DNA from: Cephalotrichum gorgonifer
Taxonomy: Eukaryota > Ascomycota > Sordariomycetes > Microascales > Microascaceae
Assembly (NCBI GenBank): GCA_900312665.1
Contig: ONZQ02000012.1
Coordinates: 128,540-192,539, forward strand
Length of the DNA stretch: 64,000 nucleotides
Direction: 5' to 3'
Program-made: the position numbers and the translations under genes
In this document: positions 1 to 9,053 of the stretch, in pieces
How positions within the stretch are numbered: position 1 is the stretch's first letter
Layout of the letters: each line of letters opens with the position of its first letter
Notes under the pieces: generated by a model
The model's database searches: none
What the model was told of the DNA's origin: nothing
The model's input: the letters and a program-made list of their open reading frames with translations, nothing else

Positions 1-2790
1 TTGTTCTTCTTCCTCTGCTTCGTTATACCACTCCGTTCCGCCACCGGGCTGTCGTCCTCCTCCCCACCCGCCGCGTTGCCTTCACCGCGCCCGAACCCTG
101 GGATTACTCGCGAGCAGAGATCCCACAGCTTCTGGATTGCAACAGGGCTTAGCTGCTCCATATCCAGTTCCAGCTCGCCAGAGTCGTTCTCCTGTTCAAC
201 CCCCGGAAACGTTAGCAACAATGATACCATGGGGGGGACCGCATCACCATCCTGCGCGCGGCATATATCTTCCTTTCAACACTTACCAGCTGCCCCGTAT
301 CCTCCTTAATGATATAGATAGCATTGTCGATGCTGGGGAACGCCGGGTCGCTGAGGGCACCCGCGATGATGTTGCGCTCCGTCGGCCCAAGTACGCGTTC
401 CTTCTTGGGAGCCTTCTTCGCGCCACCGGCTTTCTTCGCGCCGGGTGCTCCAGCCTTTCTCCCGCCGGCGCCGCCTCCGCCGCCGCTCTTCCCCTTGACC
501 GGTTTACCCGACTTCGCCTTCGCCGGCTTCTCTGTCTTGAGCGAGGCGAGCTTCTGCTTCTCCGCTAGCAGACTCTGCTGGACAGTAGACAGCACGGTAG
601 ATTGGAGCTTGATGAGCGCCTCGTTCGGGTGGTCCTCCATGTACAGGTTGTTAAGCTTCGCCGTCTCCTCCTGGAGCTTCTCCTGCAGCGCCGTGATGGT
701 GTTCATCAGCATAGCCGTGTTACCACCGCTGACCGCCACCTCGACCTCGGCCTCCGACTCATCCTCGCTACCCTCCGAGTCCACCGACGCCGGCTTACTA
801 GCAGCATGCTTGGCGAGCCACTGGTCCTTCTTGTTCCACTCCGACTGGAAGAGGGACTTGAGCCTCCTCCCCAGGTCATGGACCACCGTGTCCGCCGGAT
901 TGAACTTGAAGCAGTTATTGAACATGAGGTCCATGTCGGCGTAGAACTGCTTGGCTATGCTGTACCCGCCAGTGTCTAGCTTGCGCCGGATGGTGCTCAG
1001 GTCCATCGGCTTCTTTATTACGCTGAAGTAGGTGGGGATGCCTAGCGCAACGGGATCGACGGGGTCGAGGAAGGCAGAGTTGATGCCGAAGTGTTTCGGG
1101 TCCATCACCGTCCGGAGCACCTCATTACAGAACTGGAGTTCCGGCTTGACGCCCCTCTTCCCGGCCGCCTTGCTAGAGTAGTCGATATCCTTGGACCTGG
1201 GCGGGTGGATGGCACGTTTCGGCCGGTCGCCATCCATGTTGGAAGACGCCCTCCGTATCTGGGGCACACCTCCGGGCGGGACGGCGAAAGTCTGCGAGTC
1301 ATTGCCGTTGTCAGTGGGACTGCCGGCCGCGCTGGGCACCTTCCGGTGGGGCTGGGGCTGCTTTGGCTTCTGGCCGGTGCGCTCCCGGTCTCCCGCGGGT
1401 GGGGAGCCGGCAGGCTGGCGGGGGGGTGGCGCCCGCTGCTCGTGATGACGGGGAGGCATCTGCTTGGTCTTCGACTTGGGAGGCTCTTCATCGGGCACTA
1501 CCAGGCACTTGGTCCACACGTTCTCGACAACATTGAGGCCGGCGAGGGTGATGGGGTTCGTTTCCCCGTTGAACGCCACAGCATTCAAGTACAGCAGCGA
1601 CAGCTTCCTCTTGAAGTCACCCAGGGTCTTGTATCTGTGGTCGCGTAGTCCGCGTTCCAACTCGCCCAGATCAACAGGCTCGCTAACCTTCTCGCGGTAA
1701 CTAATCGCAAGATGAGGGTACGTCTTGATGACTGCATCCTTGAAGTGTTTGCCGTCCTTCGTCTTCTTCACCCCGCTCAGAACGTGCCGGAATTCCTTCA
1801 CCCGGTAATCGGTGATGGGCATGGCTTCCAGGCTCTTGTTGTTCCAGTTCTCAATACCGCTCAGCCCCTTTGATTTCTTAGCGTCGAGAGGCATGGTCGA
1901 GACTTGGACCACGTCTTCTTTCGGCTCCGTCTTTGCCCGCTTGGCAGAGGGCTCCTCAGCCGCGTCGTCCTCGCGCTCTCGGGCAACCTTGGCGGGCGCG
2001 GGTGCGTCCTCCATGTTAACGTCGCCCTGGGTAGTGGTGGGGGCTGCCGTCTTAGGCTGCTGTTCGTCATCTATCGCGAGCTGGGATAGCCCGGACGGAC
2101 CCGCGTCACCCTCTTGGCCGGATGAGCCTGGGGCGGCTGCGACGGAAGGGCTAGTGTCTTTTCCGTCGTTGTTCGGGACTGGAGCTTCCTCCGGGCCGTC
2201 CACTGCCATACTATCCTCTTGAGGTTTGGGCGATTTAGTTTCGCGCGCCGCCTCCTCCTTGGGTGGTTCGCTTGTCCCAGCAGTGTCCTTCGCAGTAGCG
2301 GTGGCAGCCTTCTCAACAGTATCAGTTGGCTTGGTGACGCCGGCCATCTCGACATCGCTGTCCTTGGACCCGGTTCCCTCCGCCGCTCCTTTTACTTCAT
2401 CCTCCGTCGTGGCTGGCGCGTCCTCAGATTTGGATGGGTTTCGTGGCTCTTGGAGAGACGTCGGCTTCGGATCGACTGATGGGCTTGATGGTTTCTCCGC
2501 GGCGGGAGAAGCTACCCCGTTGGGGCCATCGTGGTTTGGCTTGGTCGAATTGCCATTGATTTTAGGTGAGACTTCTTCGTCGGCCTTCGGAGGTGCGGCG
2601 TGGCTAGATGGGTCAACGTTAGTGACAACTACGACGGCGCACCAGGGGCAAGTAGCCCAAGTGGGTGACAGAACGCGCCGCAATGCGGCAAAGACGCGTA
2701 CCCATTAACTTCAGACCTCTCCTCTGCCGATGTTGCCTCCGAGGCCGGCCTCTGTTCCGCGGCGGGAGCCTTCGGTTCTGGCGATGCCAT
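1..2790 (-). CDS. bdf1: Double-bromodomain NET/ET chromatin protein, Bdf1 type (3' end cut by window edge)
   Basis: Proposed model complement(join(<1..191,287..2603,2702..2790)). Exon 1 starts at the ATG at 2790 and reads MASPEPKAPAAEQRPASEAT onward; a 98-bp intron (GTACGC donor, CTAAC branch) joins in frame. A second 95-bp intron (GTAAGT; GCTAAC; CAG) lies inside the NET domain, and exon 3 continues as ENDSGELELDMEQLSP, the usual NET ending, still open at base 1. Order: acidic, lysine-rich N-terminal third; divergent first bromodomain about residues 277-395 with NAVAFNG; strong second bromodomain about 516-620 with PVDPVALGIPTY, KPMDLSTI and FNNCFKFN; coiled coil near 690; basic G/K-rich tract; NET domain from about 764. 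Known for the family: binds acetylated histone tails and assists TFIID-linked transcription in the nucleus. Diverges from the Utp12-domain gene. Family certain; exact start likely. Confidence 0.9.
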
Positions 2791-5499
2791 GGTGGGCAGA
2801 GCTGTTCGGAACTACCGGAACTGGCGGCGCGGCGCGTTCGTGTGTGCTCGCGCGGACGAACGAATCAAGCGAGACGCAATGGAAGATGAGACATGCGGCG
2901 GCCAGCGCAGGAGCAGGGCACCGTTCTTCAAGACCGAGTTATCGGGTAGAGTGGATGGGCGATCTCGACGCAACGACCTGGTCTAGTGACACAGATTAGA
3001 AGATGCCCAGTTTTGCGTGACGCGGTATGACGTGTAGATGGAGATGCGAGATGCAGCGCGATGCCGGCCAATCCGGAAAAAAAAAATTCGCGCGAAGTAG
3101 GCTTGGGGACCGGAAGGCGCGGGGAATTTACGAGGATAAGATGCGCGAAGGGCGCAGAGAATGAGGGAGGATGGTTCACGGAGGCCGGCTTTGGCCAACA
3201 AAGAGTGGACACAGAGCACAGGCAAGCGCGATGCACTACTTACCTATTTGATGGAAGGTAACAGGCGGGTGGTCACCGAATTAGGAAATCGCTTTGGAGC
3301 TGAGCTCGCGTTTGATCGCAACGGAGCGCAATGAGCAATGGGCAATGCTCGCGCGCAAATAAGGTTCGACGCGCGATAAGTCAGGTTGTCGCGACGCGGA
3401 AAAAATATTAGAAGTGAAAGTCGCAACAGGTAAAGTAGCGCAAGGCAATCGATTAAAACGAAATAGTAGATACGGTCGAACGTTGAAACGGGTGGTTTGT
3501 CGAGGAGAAAAGTAGGAATTGGTGGAGTCAGTTCGGAGGGGTGCGTGTGTGGCGGGAGCTATGGGATTTCCCTCTTGCGAACGAGGAGCTCGGCCTTTTT
3601 TTTCTGGGTCGAAAGGAAAAAGCGCGTGCACGTCAGTGGTCTGTCGCGGGACTGGGCGCGACGTGGTATTTATCAGTAAAAATTGCGACAAACAACCGAA
3701 AGGAGTGGGGAGCGCAAGAAAGGGGGGGGGGGGGGGGGGGGTTGGTCGTACCAGGAAATCTGTCTTTCTTTTCTTGGGTGGCCCTCAAAAAAGAATGGAG
3801 CCAACAAAAATGTGGTTGGTCAGAATTTGGGGGGGAGATTGTACTATGTGGTCAGTGCGGGAGGCGAGAGGAGGCGAAAACACGTGAAAGGACGGGAGGG
3901 TGGAAGAAGGGGGGGGGAGGTGAGGGGGTTTTAAAGGAAGAGAAACCAAAAATTGTCGAGGTCGGGAGGGTAAAATTTATGCATTATTGGGGGCAGCAGG
4001 GGAAAAAGGTGGAGCTGTGCGCCAGGAGTGGGCCAGCCAAAATGCTCTTCCCGGGGGGGGGGCGGCGGGAGGTTACGTTAGCCACATTTGTTCTGTGGCG
4101 CGGCTGTCATACACCCGCCACATGATTCATGAGTAATACGGGTTAATGGAGTTAGGAGCTCGTATTAATATATGCAATAAATAATACCTGCCCGACCGTG
4201 TTGATGGAATGGACTGGAGGTGCGCGGTAGCACAGAATAATACTGTGTGCGGGTGAGTCAACTCATGGCAAGGCGGTCCGCAAAATGTGTGGGAACGTGA
4301 GAACAGGGACGAACGAGTCTGGGGAATGCGCGAATGTTCGAGTTGTGTTCCGTCATCAGGTTCCGGGCCAACGGACAAGCCATTCTTTTGACATGGATAT
4401 TACCGTCTGTTTGGCTGTCGTCCCTGTCGCAAACGGAGACCTTAGACACTGCGGGAGCTAGGCTCAAATTGGCTGTACAAAGTACAACTTTGTGACTCCA
4501 ACGAGGTCGGGATTTTACCTACAGCAGACCCATGGAGGCTGGGCGTCCCCATTTGCGACAGGACCCGAAAAGTGCGAGGCTGGTAAAAGGCATACAAAAA
4601 CGACACGTCATGGGAAGCGAAAAGAGAGTTGCTTCTATGTTCTGCGATTCCGTTTTCCGAGCTAAAGTACTCCATACACACTTGCATACATGTACGCGCT
4701 AAAGGGGACCTAGCTAGATATGATATCAGATGAACAGCATGGGATTTTTGCATGTGGGTTGAGTTGAATCCATATCTCGAGGGTAAACTTCACACGTCAC
4801 ACAGTGCCTGCTGATAGATAACTATCTGATAGATGGCCGTCAAGTTGACTTCTCGCGGCATCTCGAAACCCGGATTTCTGGGTTTCGGACCGTGCTCTGT
4901 TTGTTTGTTTGCTTGTCGGTGCGATGTCGATCCCATGGCCCGAGTCGGTGGATGCATTGACTTTGACAGCCATGCTAGCAAAGGCCGAGCTACGACCAGG
5001 AAGGGCTGGGCCGAAGACTTGTAAGCCAATACGGGCCTGTATTAATATTACTGTGAGTCTTGGCTAGGCGATTACTAACAAGACGATGGAACGGACGGTC
5101 ACGTGGACATGGTCTCATGACATAAGCAGAAGGCCTTGGCGCAGGAACGAAGTACGATACCGGTACGTACCTGCCGCTAGTACTTTTTGTACGTGCCCAG
5201 AGAAATTTTTGAGATTTTGGCGGGGAGCAAAAGCTCGAGACGGTCAAAACGGCAGAAAAAAAAAGTTTCCCGTCCTGCATTGGAGTATTTCCAGCCTCTC
5301 TCCCATTCGGCGGCACGATAAGCAGGCAAAACTCCCCCCCCAAACGCAAAAAAATCCGGCCCATCGATTGAGACACTCCACTCGACAACCTCGATACACG
5401 GCTTTCTTCGACACGAAGAAAAGCCCGTTTCCGCTTTTCCCTCCCTTCTCAGACACCCCGCGAATCCCGATAACAGATCTCTCACCCCTCCCTCCCACG
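2791..5499. other. Divergent intergenic region between bdf1 and the Utp12-domain gene
   Basis: About 2.7 kb with no convincing coding sequence. It must hold both promoters. 3690-4080 is strongly purine-rich on the plus strand with a 20-G run at 3722-3741. 5240-5499, just before the downstream start codon, is pyrimidine-rich with TCCC and CTTTTC tracts, as is common in fungal 5' leaders. No tRNA or repeat family was recognised. Confidence 0.6.
3722..3741 (+). repeat. Homopolymer run of 20 G
   Basis: Twenty consecutive G, followed downstream by several shorter G runs (around 3828, 3910, 4051). The stretch could form G-quadruplex structures. Its length is prone to sequencing error. Confidence 0.9.
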
Positions 5500-6732
5500 A
5501 TGTCGACGAAAAGGAAAGCGCCGTCGAGGATCGCGCCTCCGGTAGTGAAGCCCAGCGCGAGGCTACCCACGAGGACGGGCATCGACGAGAGGAACGCGGA
5601 TGTCGGGACGGGCGAGGTGGCGTATTCCGTCTCGGCCAAGCCCAAGGCCGACATGATCGAGATCTCGTCCGACAGCGAGGGCTCATCCGAAGAGGAAGAC
5701 GACGCCCAGGAGGACGAGGATGAGGAGATGGGAGGTGCGGGACAGGACGAGGCCGAGGCCGAGGCCGGCGAGAAGGCGAGGGTTAACGGGGACGCCGCGA
5801 GACCGGACGACGCAGACGCCGCGACCGAGGGGACGGAGTCGGATGGTGAGAATGGCGCCCCCAGCTTCGGAGACCTCCTGCGGGAACAGCAGACGATAGA
5901 CGTCGGGGTGGCGCTGGCGGGCGAGGGGGCGGAGCAGGGGAGCCTCGTCCCGCAGGGCGGCTCCCGGGCGCTCGTGGCGCCGTCGGCGTCGTCGCTGGGG
6001 ACGGTGCTCAACCAGGCCCTGCGGACGGACGACACGGAGCTCCTCGAGTCGTGCTTCGCCACCAACGACATCGCCGTCGTGCACAACACCATCGAGAGGC
6101 TCGACAGCGGCCTGGCGGGCAACCTGCTCGTGCACCTCGCGACGAGGCTCCACCGGCGGCCCGGGCGGGCGGGGACGCTGATGCACTGGGTTCAGTGGAC
6201 GCTCGTGGTCCACGGCGGTGCGCTGGCGGCGCAGCCCGAGGCGATGACGAAGCTCGCGTCGCTGCAGAAGGTGCTGGCCGTCAGGGCGAGGGGGCTGAAC
6301 AGCCTGCTGATACTCAAGGGGAAGCTGGACCTCCTGGAGTCGCAGCTCAAGCTGAGGAAGAGGGTCCAGGCGAGGCAGGCGAGGAGGGGCGTCGGGTCCG
6401 ACGGGGAGGACGACGAGGACGAGGACGACGAGAACGTCATCTACGTCGACGGCGAGGGCGATGAGGGCTCGGGCTCGGGCGCGGCGAGGAGAGGGGGCCT
6501 ACTCGAGGACGACGACGAAATCGACGACGTGCTGCTCATGAACGGAATCGCCGGCGACTCGGACGACGAGGAAGACGACGTGTCCGTCGGGGACGACGAC
6601 GACGACGAGGGAGAGGAGTCGCTGGATGAGGACGAGGTGAACTTTGACGATGTGGATGAGTCTATGGGCGAGGACGACGAGAGCGACGTGGAGGCGGCGC
6701 CCCCCGCGAAGAAGCTGAAGGGGACGAAGTAA
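5500..6732 (+). CDS. utp5: Utp12-domain small-subunit processome protein (Utp5-like)
   Basis: Single exon, 410 residues, starting at the ATG in CCCACGATGTCG (MSTKRKAPSR). Residues about 65-90 are a glutamate/aspartate tract. About 165-290 form a helical Utp12 domain: LNQALRTDDTELLESCF, IERLDSGLAGNLLVHL, LMHWVQWTLVVHGG, LLILKGKLDLLESQLKLRKR. The remaining 120 residues are almost entirely acidic, ending in a lysine-rich PAKKLKGTK. Known for the family: t-UTP subcomplex of the U3 processome in the nucleolus, acting in rDNA transcription and early 18S processing. Yeast Utp5 has an N-terminal WD40 propeller that is absent here; short forms annotated Utp5 occur in filamentous fungi. It could belong to another Utp12-domain subfamily. 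The domain is confident, the paralogue name less so. Confidence 0.78.
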   Translation: MSTKRKAPSRIAPPVVKPSARLPTRTGIDERNADVGTGEVAYSVSAKPKADMIEISSDSEGSSEEEDDAQEDEDEEMGGAGQDEAEAEAGEKARVNGDAARPDDADAATEGTESDGENGAPSFGDLLREQQTIDVGVALAGEGAEQGSLVPQGGSRALVAPSASSLGTVLNQALRTDDTELLESCFATNDIAVVHNTIERLDSGLAGNLLVHLATRLHRRPGRAGTLMHWVQWTLVVHGGALAAQPEAMTKLASLQKVLAVRARGLNSLLILKGKLDLLESQLKLRKRVQARQARRGVGSDGEDDEDEDDENVIYVDGEGDEGSGSGAARRGGLLEDDDEIDDVLLMNGIAGDSDDEEDDVSVGDDDDDEGEESLDEDEVNFDDVDESMGEDDESDVEAAPPAKKLKGTK

Positions 6733-7194
6733 GGGGGCATAGAGAGAGAGAGAGAGAACGGAGAAAAGCCGAGCAAAGGGCGTGTGGAAAGATTACTGAT
6801 ACTGATGCTCAGAAGGGGAGGGAGAGAGACGGGGAGTGCATGTAGACATGGCGATCTGTGTAGTCATTTGGCGCATGGTATAATTCATTGGTCAAGGGTT
6901 TCAATTTGTTTACATGATTTTCTTTCTTTCTATGTTTCCTTCTTTTATTCCCCCCCAACTCGTTTCCGCTAGAGGTGAAGCATCGCAGGGCGTCTTGGTT
7001 GACGGGCTACGAGTATATATGGCTGCTTGTAAGTCAGTCCTCTACTCTACTCCAAGCGGCATAGCGGCCGGCCCGCCAAGAGTGTTCCATTCCCCGCAAC
7101 CTGTCTGCTAGGAATTAATTTCCCTGCTCCTTCTGCAACCCTCTCGAACCCGGGATCCGGCATCCGGGCCAAAGGAAGAAACATAAGTTGAAGC

Positions 7195-7494
7195 CATCAG
7201 ACGAATGGAATCATGCCAGCTTTCTAATCAGCTTTAGGTTTAGCTCCTAGACAACAAGAGCATTAGAATGCCTCCGCCCGGGAGCATTACCGCCGCGCGG
7301 CTCCTTTTTGGGCAACGGAGGCCAAGCCTCCATGGCCGGCACATCATCAGACGAACGGTATTGTACTAGTTTTCTAATCTAGCTTCAGCTTTAGCTCCCA
7401 GAAGAGAAGAGCGCTAGAATGCCTTCGTCCGGGAGCATTGCGGCCCCGCGGCTCGTTTGGGGCAACGGAGGACGAACCTCCACGCCAGCCACCA
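7195..7494. repeat. Imperfect tandem duplication, two 150-bp units
   Basis: Units 7195-7344 and 7345-7494 both begin CATCAGACGAA and share, in register, TTTCTAATC, TTTAGCTCC, TAGAATGCCT, GGGAGCATT, GCGGCTC and GGGCAACGGAGG. They differ by scattered substitutions rather than indels, so the copy is not recent. The repeat lies 300-600 bp upstream of the esterase start. No coding sense in either copy. Confidence 0.85.
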
Positions 7495-7565
7495 CCGAGA
7501 TCGCCGTGCCGCCAATCCCGCCAACCACAGTGCGCCCCGGACGAGGAGACCCGCCCCGTCCCCGT

Positions 7566-7572
7566 TTTAGCC
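7566..7572 (-). promoter_or_regulatory. Candidate XlnR/Xyr1 site
   Basis: TTTAGCC on the plus strand is the reverse complement of GGCTAAA, the published XlnR consensus that activates xylanolytic genes. It lies 224 bp upstream of the esterase ATG. A 7-bp match occurs often by chance, so support comes only from its position before a plausible xylanolytic gene. Confidence 0.35.
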
Positions 7573-7795
7573 TCTACTTTAATATTATTTTCAACTTACA
7601 CGATGGAGATCCGGGGCAGCTCTTTGTGGGGAGAAAAGCGGAGGGGCTATTCATAGGAGGTGAATAAATAGACCCCCTTCCGCCCCCTTTGCTCTAGGGA
7701 ATTGGAGAGTATTCGAGTCGGTATAAGTCAGATTTCACCCTATTGCAACTTCCTCCAAGAGCCCGCCTCGGTCCCTTCTCTTTTCGTCCCCAAAA

Positions 7796-8743
7796 ATGGT
7801 ATCTCTGCGATCCCTCGCGGGCCTCGTGCCCCTCGCCTACGCGGCCTCCCTACAGGAGATCACCACGGACTTCGGCCCCAATCCGACAAACGTCACCTTC
7901 TACCTCTACGTCCCCGACGCGCCCGCCGCCCACGCTCCCCTCCTCGTATACCCGCACTGGTGCCACGGCTCTGGCCTCGACGCCTACAACAACAAGCCGT
8001 GGGCCCGCCTCGCCGACGAGCTCGGCTACCTCGTCATCTACCCCTCGTCCCCCTGGACGGCCGACCACTGCTGGGACCTGTCCTCATCCGACACGCTCAC
8101 GCACGACGCGGGCGGCGACTCCCTCGGCATAGCGAGCATGGTGCGCTGGACGCTGCGCGAGTACGACGTCGACCCGGACCGCGTCTTCGTGACGGGCGTC
8201 TCGTCGGGCGGCATGATGACCAACGTCCTCCTGGGCTCGTACCCGGAGCTCTTCGCGGCGGGGAGCGCCTTCGCCGGCGTGCCGGCCGGCTGCTACGCCG
8301 GCGACGGGTACGCCGTGTGGAACGCCGACTGCGCTGAGGGAAGGGTGACGCACACGTCCGCCGAGTGGTTGGCGTCGCTGAAGGCCATGAGCCCCGGTTA
8401 CAACGGCCCCCGCCCCAAGGTCCAGCTCTTCCACGGCGACGCGGACGAGATCGTCAACGTCGTCAACTACCACGAGGAGATCAAGCTCTGGTCCGCCGCC
8501 CTCAAGACCGGCTCGGAGCCGAAGAAGGTCACGGAGGACACGCCGCAGGCCGGGTGGACGAAGAGCACGTACGGGTCCAAGGGTCTGCTCGAGGGCTTCC
8601 TCGCCGCCGGCGTCACGCACAATATCCCCGACCAGGTCGACGAGGTGGTGCGGTTCTTCGAGCTGGACTGCGTCGGAAAGAGTTGTTTCTCGAGGAAGAC
8701 CCTGAAGGCGTTGCAGGGGGGTTGTAAGGGCAAGAGGTGTTAG
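7796..8743 (+). CDS. Secreted carbohydrate esterase family 1 (acetylxylan/feruloyl esterase type)
   Basis: Single exon, 315 residues. Residues 1-17 look like a signal peptide (MVSLRSLAGLVPLAYAA). The alpha/beta-hydrolase core contains LLVYPHWCHGSG (49-60), the nucleophile elbow GVSSGGMM with Ser137, the acid HGDADEIV with Asp217 likely, and His275 in AAGVTHNIP; CWDLSSSD (92-99) is a typical CE1 stretch. Cysteines at 56, 92, 166, 179, 292, 297, 310 and 315 suit an extracellular fold. No cellulose-binding module. Known for the family: removal of acetyl or feruloyl groups from xylan, or poly-hydroxyalkanoate-type ester cleavage. Substrate cannot be decided from sequence. A candidate xylan-regulator site lies upstream. 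Confidence 0.88.
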   Translation: MVSLRSLAGLVPLAYAASLQEITTDFGPNPTNVTFYLYVPDAPAAHAPLLVYPHWCHGSGLDAYNNKPWARLADELGYLVIYPSSPWTADHCWDLSSSDTLTHDAGGDSLGIASMVRWTLREYDVDPDRVFVTGVSSGGMMTNVLLGSYPELFAAGSAFAGVPAGCYAGDGYAVWNADCAEGRVTHTSAEWLASLKAMSPGYNGPRPKVQLFHGDADEIVNVVNYHEEIKLWSAALKTGSEPKKVTEDTPQAGWTKSTYGSKGLLEGFLAAGVTHNIPDQVDEVVRFFELDCVGKSCFSRKTLKALQGGCKGKRC

Positions 8744-9053
8744 GTGAATCTCGTACTTTGGCGGAGAACACAACTTTTCTTAGCCTAGAAACTGGGTGTC
8801 GATGTTTTATGTATAGCTCACAATAAATACACTCCACTCAAAAAGATCCTCAACGAGTCGTGCTTTGCAAGTGTAAAAAACGCCGAGGGTATCCATTCTT
8901 CCTTCATCTATCCCGTAACAGGTTTTGGTGATACAATGCCCGCGATCCAAACACTCCATCCATCTCCGGATTCATTCTTCTTTCCGTTCTATGCCACCCA
9001 AAATCTAAGATTAGTATACAATGTCCGCTATGTCAATCCGACGATTTGCCAAA
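8744..9053. other. Convergent 3' flanks of the esterase and mgs1
   Basis: 310 bp between two stop codons facing each other. AATAAA at 8822-8827 is a plausible polyadenylation signal for the esterase. Nothing else seen. Confidence 0.6.

Larger units (their letters stand above)
6733..7795. other. Intergenic region with tandem duplication, upstream of the CE1 esterase
   Basis: No gene seen. The first 450 bp would be 3' flank of the Utp12-domain gene. 7195-7494 is an imperfect tandem duplication listed separately. 7560-7795 is the proximal promoter of the esterase, with an AT-rich AATAAATA at about 7664. Confidence 0.6.

Noticed and set aside
3541..4125. 194-codon frame over the poly-G region
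   Set aside because: Runs through the 20-G tract as glycines; composition-driven.
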